Source of the DNA: Rickettsia tillamookensis | GTDB lineage: Bacteria > Pseudomonadota > Alphaproteobacteria > Rickettsiales > Rickettsiaceae | DNA length: 64,000 bases | Direction of reading: 5' to 3' | Assembly (NCBI RefSeq): GCF_016743795.2 | Contig: NZ_CP060138.2 | Location: 62,001 to 126,000, forward strand | Shown here: piece after piece, positions 57,410-64,000 of the stretch | How the letters are laid out: each line of letters starts with the position of its first letter | How positions within the stretch are numbered: the first letter of the stretch is position 1 | Translations under genes and position numbers: made by a program | Notes under the pieces: model-generated | Database searches by the model: none | Seen by the model: only the letters and a program-made list of their open reading frames with translations | Told to the model about the DNA's origin: nothing

Positions 57410-60400
57410 TTTCCTCTGTTTCTTCTTGTGTATGTGTGGTCTTTTCTTTTTGTTCAGCTTCTTCGTCTGCTAGACGTTTACGTTCTTGCTCTTGACGGTT
57501 CTGCTCTTCTTGACCCTGACGTTTTGCTTCTTCTTTTTGTTCAGCCTCATCTTCTGCATTTTTAAACATTAAAGCCATATCTTCTAGACATTCGGTTTCT
57601 GCCTTTTCTGCTTTACGTTTTGCCTCATCTTCTGCTGCTTTGCGGTTTGCTTCGTCCTGTTGACGCTTCAGTTCTTCTTGACGCTGACGCTCTGCTTCGT
57701 CTTGCTTACGCTTCAGTTCTTCTTGACGTTGACGCTCTGCTTCGTCCTGTTTACGCTTCAGTTCTTCTTGACGCTGACGCTCTGCTTCGTCCTGTTTACG
57801 CTTCAGTTCTTCTTGACGCTGACGCTCTGCTTCGTCCTGTTTACGCTTCAGTTCTTCTTGACGTTGACGCTCTGCTTCGTCCTGTTTACGCTTCAGTTCT
57901 TCTTGACGCTGACGCTCTGCTTCGTCCTGTTTACGCTTCAGTTCTTCTTGACGCTGACGCTCTGCTTCGTCCTGTTTACGCTTCAGTTCTTCTTGACGTT
58001 GACGCTCTGCTTCGTCCTGTTTACGCTTCAGTTCTTCTTGACGCTGACGCTCTGCTTCGTCCTGTTTACGCTTCAGTTCTTCTTGACGTTGACGCTCTGC
58101 TTCGTCCTGCTTACGCTTCAGTTCTTCTTGACGCTGATGCTCTGCTTCGTCCTGTTTACGCTTCAGTTCTTCTTGACGTTGACGCTCTGCTTCGTCCTGT
58201 TTACGCTTCAGTTCTTCTTGACGCTGACGCTCTGCTTCGTCCTGTTTACGCTTCAGTTCTTCTTGACGTTGACGCTCTGCTTCGTCCTGCTTACGCTTCA
58301 GTTCTTCTTGACGCTGATGCTCTGCTTCGTCCTGTTTACGCTTCAGTTCTTCTTGACGCTGACGCTCTGCTTCGTCTTGCTTACGCTTCAGTTCTTCTTG
58401 ACGCTGACGCTCTGCTTCGTCTTGCTTACGCTTCAGTTCTTCTTGACGTTGACGCTCTGCTTCGTCCTGTTTACGCTTCAGTTCTTCTTGACGCTGACGC
58501 TCTGCTTCGTCCTGTTTACGCTTCAGTTCTTCTTGACGCTGACGCTCTGCTTCGTCCTGTTTACGCTTCAGTTCTTCTTGACGTTGACGCTCTGCTTCTT
58601 CTTTTTGTTCAGCTTCATCTTCTGCATTTTTAAACATTGAAACCATATCTTCTAAACATTCTGTTTCTGCCTGTTCTGCTTTACGCTTTGCGTCATCTTC
58701 TGCAGCTTTACGGTTTGCTTCGTCCTGCTTACGCTTCAGTTCTTCTTGATGCTTTGCTTCTGCTTCTTGTTGTTTACGCTCTGCATCTCTCGCTGTAGCA
58801 TTTTCTAAGTCTTTTTGAGCTTGTTCTACTGCTTTTTTAGCATTTTCTAGCTCTTGTTTTCGTTTATTTTCTAGCTCTTCTTTTCGTGTTGTTGCCTTTT
58901 TATCCGTATCATTGTCCCAATCATCATCATCAGAATCTTCGTCAGAACTATCCGCATGCCTCTGTTGAGCAATTTTATGCTTGAATTGAATATGTTCTAA
59001 TGTTTTTTCAGCTTCTTTTAGGAGTTCTTGAGCCTCTAGTATTTCCTTAGAAATTAGTGGACTAGATTCTGCATTATTGTGTTTATTTTCTTTCTTCTTG
59101 TTTAAGTCCTCTAAAGTTGTTTCTATTTTTTCTACTGCCTTTTTAGCATTTGTAACCATTTCATCTACGTAGTTTTGAACAAGTTGTTTTTTTTGTTTTG
59201 TAACTACGCCTTCTCTTAATCTTTCAGATAATATTTGAAGTTCTTCTTGTTTTGTTCTAAATTCTGATAAGTCTGTCTTTGATGTAAATTTCCCGAATTT
59301 ATTTTGTTTGCTCTTTAATGTCTTAAGCTCCGCCTCTAGTGTAGTTAGTTCTGTTATTTCTTCTGGTAATAAATAATTCTGCCAATTCTCATCCATATCA
59401 TCTTGATATTTTTTAGGTATTATTGCGAATGCTTGGGCTGCATTATCTATTAGCTCTTTTCCTTTTTCTTCTGCTAAGGTTAGTTGATCTTCAGCTCCTT
59501 TTAAATATCCTTGGCATGCTGTTGCATTTTTTATTGTATTGTCTTTTAGAAGACTGCTCATTTCACTAAATTTTCTTGTTGCAGCGTTAACTGCTTGCTC
59601 TAATTCCTGCTTTGCTTTTGTTATTCTGTCAACATCGTTATTATTCTCATCCTGTGCATTTTGATTATCCTCTTTCCATCCTTTATTATTCTCATCCTGT
59701 GTGTTTTGATTATCATTTTGGTTATCTGGATTATTCATATTTTTTAATCTATCCCACACATTCTCACTTCCTGTTGTTGATGCTGTTTCTTTTTCTCGCT
59801 TACTCTCTTCTATCTGTTTATCTATTGTTTCTTGGGTTGTAGATTTCCTTTGTGCAAGTGCTTTCTTTAGTCCCTCTAATAAAGGATCACCTTCTGTGTT
59901 TTCTTTTAATTTTTTATTCTCTTCTTGTTTTCGCTCTCTGTCTATTTTTGTTATAAGAGCTTTTCGTATCCTTGTGTTATTAGTCAATACATCTACGATC
60001 AATCTTCGTTGTTCTGGAGTAGTGTTTTCTAAACCTTTTTCTAAAGTTTTATTTACAGTTTCATTACTTTCATTACCATCAATATATACTATAGCTTTAG
60101 TTAAATTCTTTATTAAATCTGTTTCTTTATATTTTTGTAATATTCTAGTTAAATCTTGTTCAGTTATCGTACCATCATCTTGGAGAAAAATTTTCTCTAA
60201 AATTTCATTATTTAAGCTATCTATTAGCTCTCTTACTTCTTTTTTTGAAAAGGGAACGTTTTTTAAGTTCGTGTTGATCTTATTTTCATCAAGTATAAAA
60301 CCTACTAATTGATTGCTTGAAATTTTATCTAACTGCTTAGATAATTCTTTTAGTTTATCTTTTAATGTTGCCTTACTGTGTTCACCTAGAATTTCAGAAT

Positions 60401-61490
60401 TTTTATTTATAAATTTTAATTGTCCTAATATATCGCCCTGTTGACTTAAAATTTTAGGTAGTTCTTTAGGTAATTTTTTTGATATGTCTGTTGATGCAGT
60501 CTTACTGTACGCACCTAAAATTTCAGAATTTTCCTTTATAAATCTTAATTGTCCTAATATATCGCCCTGTTGACTTAAAATTTTAGGTAGTTCTTTAGGT
60601 AATTTTTTTGATATGTCTGTTGATGCAGTCTTACTGTACGCACCTAAAATTTCAGAATTTTCCTTTATAAATCTTAATTGTCCTAATATATCGCCCTGTT
60701 GACTTAAAATTTTAGGTAGTTCTTTAGGTAATTTTTTTGATATATCTGTTGATGCTGTCTTACCGTATGCACCTAGAATTTCAGAATTTTCCTTTATAAA
60801 TTTTAATTGTTCTAATATATCCCCTTGTTTACTTAAAATTTCTTGTTTCCTTTGTGCATCTAGTTGCTCTAATGATAAAAGACGCAATGTTGCTTCTTCT
60901 TGACTTTCATCGAAGAGCTTGCTATCTAAAAAATCTCCTGTTTGTTGGTTTGCGTTTTTTGTATTTACAAACTGAGCTATATAAGGATCTTTTATAAGCT
61001 CTTTATACTTTTCTTTTGCCTTACCTAAAATTTCATCATTTTTTTTACTAAAAAGAGTAAGAATTTTGTCTGCATCAGCGGCAAAATCTTTAAGTGTTAA
61101 TTCGTCGCGTATAAGAGATATTATTTTCGTTGGAAATGATGACATTAAAATTACTTGAGCAGCATCCGGATTAATTAATTTAGCGTATTTTTTACCAAAT
61201 TCTCCAGTAGGGGTAGGTACTTCTAGCGATTGAGGAGGTGGTGTTTTTATTGATGAGGAAGGTTTTTTACTGCTACTAGTGCTTTTTGATGCCCCTGGTT
61301 GAGTAGTTTGACCTCCACTAGCAGTATTGTTTGATGACGCTGCTTGAGATGCCCATCCCGGTGGAGGCGGCGGTGGTGGTGGTGGTGGACCGCCGGCTGC
61401 TTCTGAACCGGTGGTAAATAAATTTATTGATATACTAATAACGAAAGAGTATGTTAACAATACTGATTTTAATTTGCCTGTTATACTCAT
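56334..61490 (-). CDS. Sca2-type autotransporter with polyproline tip and 21 tandem 15-residue charged repeats
   Basis: This 1718-residue protein is encoded upstream of trcR and sam in the position of the rickettsial sca2 locus. A signal peptide (1-31) is followed by ten consecutive prolines (35-44, then GW). Residues about 210-360 hold four 43-residue repeats (129 bp each) with a helical unit starting LSKQGDIL. A long charged helical region leads to 21 units of (E/R)RQRQEELKRKQDEA-type repeats (nt 57650-58594, residues about 965-1280), likely a rigid helix or coiled coil. The last ~320 residues are the autotransporter beta-barrel, ending LIKLKVNL. Sca2 is a formin-like actin nucleator; the polyproline next to the signal peptide would suit profilin binding (inference). 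It has a good promoter and the ribosome site GAGGT. Confidence 0.85.
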   Translation of the reverse strand: MSITGKLKSVLLTYSFVISISINLFTTGSEAAGGPPPPPPPPPPGWASQAASSNNTASGGQTTQPGASKSTSSSKKPSSSIKTPPPQSLEVPTPTGEFGKKYAKLINPDAAQVILMSSFPTKIISLIRDELTLKDFAADADKILTLFSKKNDEILGKAKEKYKELIKDPYIAQFVNTKNANQQTGDFLDSKLFDESQEEATLRLLSLEQLDAQRKQEILSKQGDILEQLKFIKENSEILGAYGKTASTDISKKLPKELPKILSQQGDILGQLRFIKENSEILGAYSKTASTDISKKLPKELPKILSQQGDILGQLRFIKENSEILGAYSKTASTDISKKLPKELPKILSQQGDILGQLKFINKNSEILGEHSKATLKDKLKELSKQLDKISSNQLVGFILDENKINTNLKNVPFSKKEVRELIDSLNNEILEKIFLQDDGTITEQDLTRILQKYKETDLIKNLTKAIVYIDGNESNETVNKTLEKGLENTTPEQRRLIVDVLTNNTRIRKALITKIDRERKQEENKKLKENTEGDPLLEGLKKALAQRKSTTQETIDKQIEESKREKETASTTGSENVWDRLKNMNNPDNQNDNQNTQDENNKGWKEDNQNAQDENNNDVDRITKAKQELEQAVNAATRKFSEMSSLLKDNTIKNATACQGYLKGAEDQLTLAEEKGKELIDNAAQAFAIIPKKYQDDMDENWQNYLLPEEITELTTLEAELKTLKSKQNKFGKFTSKTDLSEFRTKQEELQILSERLREGVVTKQKKQLVQNYVDEMVTNAKKAVEKIETTLEDLNKKKENKHNNAESSPLISKEILEAQELLKEAEKTLEHIQFKHKIAQQRHADSSDEDSDDDDWDNDTDKKATTRKEELENKRKQELENAKKAVEQAQKDLENATARDAERKQQEAEAKHQEELKRKQDEANRKAAEDDAKRKAEQAETECLEDMVSMFKNAEDEAEQKEEAERQRQEELKRKQDEAERQRQEELKRKQDEAERQRQEELKRKQDEAERQRQEELKRKQDEAERQRQEELKRKQDEAERQRQEELKRKQDEAEHQRQEELKRKQDEAERQRQEELKRKQDEAERQRQEELKRKQDEAERQRQEELKRKQDEAEHQRQEELKRKQDEAERQRQEELKRKQDEAERQRQEELKRKQDEAERQRQEELKRKQDEAERQRQEELKRKQDEAERQRQEELKRKQDEAERQRQEELKRKQDEAERQRQEELKRKQDEAERQRQEELKRKQDEAERQRQEELKRKQDEAERQRQEELKRQQDEANRKAAEDEAKRKAEKAETECLEDMALMFKNAEDEAEQKEEAKRQGQEEQNRQEQERKRLADEEAEQKEKTTHTQEETEEKESKKDIVLESEDEAIDMSFKTEAIAEQDEATQRQQVSDDTSRKVAILVKATSTLHKPVHYNILSDRLKVAAIGAGDEEASINRGVWISGLYGINKQGTWKNIPKYQGRTTGVTIGADAEFINSHDVIGIAYSRLESQIKYNKKLGKTAVNGHLLSIYGLKELIKGFSLQAITSYGYNYIKNKSKSINNIIGKYQNNNLSFQTLLNYKYHTKYDLHFIPNIGFKYDYSRAGNYKEYNVDIENLMIQKKSNQAFESSIGGKIVFKPIATVNNIVLTPSLYGNIERHFNNKNTKVNAKVTFKGQTLQETIIIPKQPKLGYNIGSNILMSRKNINVLLEYNYYTHRKYQSHQGLIKLKVNL
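57650..58594 (-). repeat. 21 tandem 45-bp repeats
   Basis: The mark CTTCAGTTCTTCTTGACG recurs every 45 bp from 57666 to 58566. Units differ mainly at a few third-codon positions (CTG/TTG and CCTGT/CTTGC type). On the opposite strand two frames stay open by the same periodicity; these are not genes. Confidence 0.95.
60410..60860 (-). repeat. Four 129-bp tandem repeats encoding 43-residue helical units
   Basis: TGTCCTAATATATCGCC-type starts occur at 60421, 60550 and 60679, and a diverged copy at 60808, so the period is 129 bp. The middle copies look the most alike and the outer ones are more diverged. Confidence 0.9.
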
Positions 61491-61533
61491 TACTTAACCT
61501 CAATGATTATTTTTTAATGTATAAACGAGGCGA

Positions 61534-61562
61534 ATTATATAATATTTATTAATATTTATCAA
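61534..61562 (-). promoter_or_regulatory. Promoter of the polyproline autotransporter
   Basis: On the minus strand TTGATA (61557-61562) and TATAAT (61534-61539) are 17 bp apart, 44 bp upstream of the start codon. Confidence 0.75.
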
Positions 61563-61650
61563 GAAAAAACATTATTTTTTATTAACTTATTGGTTAAATT
61601 AAAAATAATTGTTGCATCAATTAGCAGATATGTTAGGAAGATTGAGAAAA

Positions 61651-61782
61651 ATATACTAAGATAGAATTTGGAAAATTGGCTACAATGTTTTTGTAAGTCC
61701 TAAGATGCTGAATGTTTAATAACTGCTGCCGTTCCTTGGCTTATAGACTCCTTGCTCTTTTTCAACTTATGTCAAAGTATAC
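61651..61782 (+). repeat. Dispersed repeat, TTGGCTACGTCG family, diverged copy 3
   Basis: AAAATTGGCTAC at 61672 and ACTCCTTGCTCTTTTTCAA near 61748 match the copies at 39371 and 51769, with more mismatches. The 362-bp gap between the two autotransporters contains this, a promoter and a terminator, and no gene. Confidence 0.75.
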
Positions 61783-61805
61783 TATTCTTCATTTGCTTGG
61801 AGTAT

Positions 61806-61845
61806 ACTCAACCACTAATAAGCTAAAATCTTATAGTGGTTGAGT
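61806..61845 (-). terminator. Hairpin after the second autotransporter
   Basis: ACTCAACCACTA(A)TAAG pairs with CTTATAGTGGTTGAGT, with one bulged base, a few bases past the stop codon at 61853. There is no long T-run. Confidence 0.6.
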
Positions 61846-61852
61846 AATAGCT

Positions 61853-62928
61853 TTACAAATTGATTTTTAGTTTTACAAGTCCTTGATGGCTTTGATATTT
61901 TCTATGAGTATAATAATTATACTCAAGCAGAACATTTATATTTTTTCTGCTCATAAGTATATTACTACCGATATTATATCCAAGCTTAGGTTGTTTTGGT
62001 ATAATAATTGTTTCTTGTAATGTTTGCCCTTTAAAAGTCACTTTTGCATTAACTTTTGTATTTTTATTATTGAAATGACGCTCAATATTACCGTACAAGC
62101 TTGGTGTTAATACTATATTATTTACGGTCGCTATAGGCTTAAACACTATTTTACCGCCAATACTACTTTCAAATGCTTGATTTGATTTCTTTTGAATCAT
62201 TAAGTTTTCTATATCTACATTATATTCTTTATAGTTGCCAGCTCTTGAATAATCATATTTAAAACCGATATTAGGAATAAAATGTAAATCGTATTTTGTA
62301 TGATATTTATAATTTAATAAGGTTTGAAAACTTAAATTATTGTTTTGATATTTTCCAATTATATTATTAATACTTTTAGATTTGTTCTTAATATAATTAT
62401 GACCGTAAGATGTTATAGCTTGTAACGAGAAGCCTTTAATTAGTTCTTTTAGACCGTAAATGCTTAAAAGATGACCGTTAACAGCTGTTTTTCCTAGTTT
62501 TTTATTATATTTAATTTGGGATTCTAAACGGCTATAAGCTATTCCTATAACATCATGACTATTGATGAATTCAGCATCAGCCCCGATAGTTACACCGGTT
62601 GTGCGACCTTGATATTTTGGAATATTCTTCCAAGTTCCTTGTTTGTTGATGCCGTATAAGCCGCTAATCCATACCCCTCTGTTTATACTAGCTTCTTCAT
62701 CACCTGCACCTATTGCAGCAACCTTTAATCTATCACTTAAAATATTATAGTGAACAGGTTTGTGAAGAGTTGAAGTAGCCTTAACTAATATTGCTACTTT
62801 CCTACTGGTGTCATCAGATACCTGTTGTCTCTGTGCCGCTTCATCTTGTTCTGCAATTGCTTCAGTTTTGAATGACACATCGATAGCTTCGTCGTCGCTT
62901 TCTAAAACTATATCTTTTTTTGATTCTT
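61853..62928 (-). repeat. Near-identical 1076-bp autotransporter 3' end, copy 2
   Basis: This is the partner of 56334-57409. It covers the linker end (ESKKDIVLES) through the last codon of the beta-barrel. Confidence 0.9.
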
Positions 62929-64000
62929 CTTCAGTTGTATTATTACTTTCTTCTAATTCTTCATCAGTTTCATATCCTTTATCGTCTTCGTCACTAGATC
63001 TTAAGGCTAGAAGTGATTTTTTGTCATCTGATGATTTATCATTTTCACTATCGTTAGAACTCAATAATCTCGGTGATAAAGCAGTTGTTGAATCAGATTT
63101 CTCTGACTTTTTATTGCTATCTTCAGGTTGTGTGTCATCCTTTGTTGAGGATTCGTCATTTGTAGCTTCGCTTTCTTGTTGGAATAATGATTGGAATTGT
63201 TTCATATCTAAACGTCCTACTTTCTTTTCCTGGTTATTATCTTCTGATTGAACATCACTACCGTATTTTTGTTCTAGTTCAGTAGATTCTGCTAGTAATT
63301 GTTCAACAAATAGAAACAATTCTTTATCTTTTGCTAACTCTAAAAGTTTGGATTTATAAATATTATGTACTTCTTGTCCTATTTCAGTTCTAGGACCTAT
63401 AAAATCAGAGTCAGCAGTATTAAATGCCTCTTTTACTGCTTCTTCTGGATATTTTGTCAATTGCTGTGTATAAATATTATGTACTTCTTGTCCTATTTCA
63501 GTTCTAGGACCTATAAAATCAGAGTCAGCTGAAGTAAACGCCTCCGTTAATTCATCTTTACGTTTTTTGCTAGGTTTAATATTATCTTCAGCATATCTAA
63601 TAAAGTCTTTATCTTTTGTTAACTCCAAAAATTTAGAAGTATAAATATTATGTATTTCTTGTCCTATTTCAGTTCTAGGACCTATAAAGCTAGAGTGCTT
63701 AGTGCTAACTGCTTCTTGAATTTTTTCAAAATATTCTTTATTTTGATTGATTTTAGATACATTTTTTGAATGTTCAAGTACTACTGATTCTACTATGGCT
63801 TTTTTAAACAAATCGGTATCAGAGTATTGTCCTTTATATCCTGCTGATTTTTCTCCTGATAAAGCAAATTCATTATATCTTAGTGCTATATCGGAGCTAA
63901 AATTATAAACCTTTGGAGGTGTTGTTTTGAAAATAGGTGTTTTAATATCTTCATTTACTTTAGTAATTCTATCTATCCAATCTTGAGTAAATCCTAAATC
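61853..64000 (-). CDS. sca2: Second Sca2-type autotransporter, 5' end outside the window
   Basis: The frame is open from 64000 to the stop at 61853, so about 715 residues are visible and the start lies beyond the window. A TTG at 63811 is an internal codon. The visible passenger begins with FTQDWIDRITKVNEDIKTP, and contains three repeats with the core FIGPRTEIGQE(I/V)HNIY (nt about 63660-63700, 63480-63530, 63350-63415). A low-complexity acidic linker (SSDEDDKGYETDEELEESNN) follows, then the same translocator region and beta-barrel as the neighbouring gene, ending LVKLKINL. Which of the two is the orthologue of Sca2 depends on the missing N-terminus; I give the symbol tentatively. Confidence 0.8.
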   Translation of the reverse strand, partial: DLGFTQDWIDRITKVNEDIKTPIFKTTPPKVYNFSSDIALRYNEFALSGEKSAGYKGQYSDTDLFKKAIVESVVLEHSKNVSKINQNKEYFEKIQEAVSTKHSSFIGPRTEIGQEIHNIYTSKFLELTKDKDFIRYAEDNIKPSKKRKDELTEAFTSADSDFIGPRTEIGQEVHNIYTQQLTKYPEEAVKEAFNTADSDFIGPRTEIGQEVHNIYKSKLLELAKDKELFLFVEQLLAESTELEQKYGSDVQSEDNNQEKKVGRLDMKQFQSLFQQESEATNDESSTKDDTQPEDSNKKSEKSDSTTALSPRLLSSNDSENDKSSDDKKSLLALRSSDEDDKGYETDEELEESNNTTEEESKKDIVLESDDEAIDVSFKTEAIAEQDEAAQRQQVSDDTSRKVAILVKATSTLHKPVHYNILSDRLKVAAIGAGDEEASINRGVWISGLYGINKQGTWKNIPKYQGRTTGVTIGADAEFINSHDVIGIAYSRLESQIKYNKKLGKTAVNGHLLSIYGLKELIKGFSLQAITSYGHNYIKNKSKSINNIIGKYQNNNLSFQTLLNYKYHTKYDLHFIPNIGFKYDYSRAGNYKEYNVDIENLMIQKKSNQAFESSIGGKIVFKPIATVNNIVLTPSLYGNIERHFNNKNTKVNAKVTFKGQTLQETIIIPKQPKLGYNIGSNILMSRKNINVLLEYNYYTHRKYQSHQGLVKLKINL

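Noticed and set aside
57620..58640. Two long open frames (337 and 326 codons) on the plus strand opposite the 45-bp repeats
   Set aside because: They are open only because a 45-bp unit without stops in those frames is repeated 21 times. Their products are monotonous L/F/V repeats, and the minus-strand frame is the real gene.
59612..60312. Plus-strand frames of 76 and 138 codons inside the autotransporter gene
   Set aside because: They are antisense shadows of a lysine/glutamate-rich coding frame and are rich in S, F and L as expected from the complement.
61853..63811. Treating TTG 63811 as the start of the second autotransporter
   Set aside because: The frame stays open upstream to base 64000 with protein-like sequence and no stop, and the residues before 63811 continue the passenger. 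The gene is cut by the window edge.

Overview
The window is a stretch of an AT-rich obligate intracellular alphaproteobacterium, almost certainly a Rickettsia. The evidence is an ATP/ADP translocase (tlc), a SAM importer next to proP, ctrA, trcR and Sca2-type autotransporters, a gene order that I recall as that of Rickettsia chromosomes, and dispersed Rickettsia palindromic elements (RPEs), one of them inside a reading frame. I do not commit to a species.

Layout. 1-7 kb: end of rpsR, rplI, tilS (with an in-frame RPE1), ftsH, then a cytosine methyltransferase/restriction endonuclease pair wedged before sdhB. 7-16.7 kb: an LprI-like gene, midA-lgt (minus strand), a mechanosensitive channel, yidC-pgsA, a secreted beta-carbonic anhydrase behind an 82-bp tandem duplication, and a methyltransferase/NAGPA-like/unknown operon. 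17-20.2 kb: a minus-strand accessory operon of two ankyrin paralogues (one frameshifted), an unknown secreted protein and a lipoprotein peptide deformylase. 20.4-31 kb: tlc, glpT, ndk, mnmG-rsmG-parA-parB (with parS-like palindromes), ettA, a TatB-like protein and kdsA. 31.2-35.6 kb: a 1462-residue multidomain protein with LRR-like, P-loop-like, helical and CE-clan protease-like parts, the last two active sites being altered. 36-48.4 kb: an A-type Fe-S carrier, dgt, argS, a SPOR protein, parC, a frameshifted gene, a porin, dcd, secB, ctrA and queF. 48.6-56.3 kb: trcR, pntB, an OmpW-like protein, sam, proP, a tRNA-Thr, secG and a broken yhhQ. 56.3-64 kb: two tandem minus-strand Sca2-type autotransporters with different passengers and almost identical translocator ends; the second runs off the window.

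How it fits together. Most genes are conserved housekeeping: translation, membrane protein insertion, chromosome segregation, and import of host metabolites (ATP, glycerol-3-phosphate, SAM, osmolytes). The accessory interest lies in the restriction-modification cassette, the ankyrin/deformylase operon, the large effector-like protein, the tandem autotransporters, and the palindromic repeats. Two repeat copies are nested in other repeats and flanked by 9-bp direct repeats, which looks like target-site duplication. Gene decay is frequent: an ankyrin copy, yhhQ, the A9-tract gene and the LprI start.
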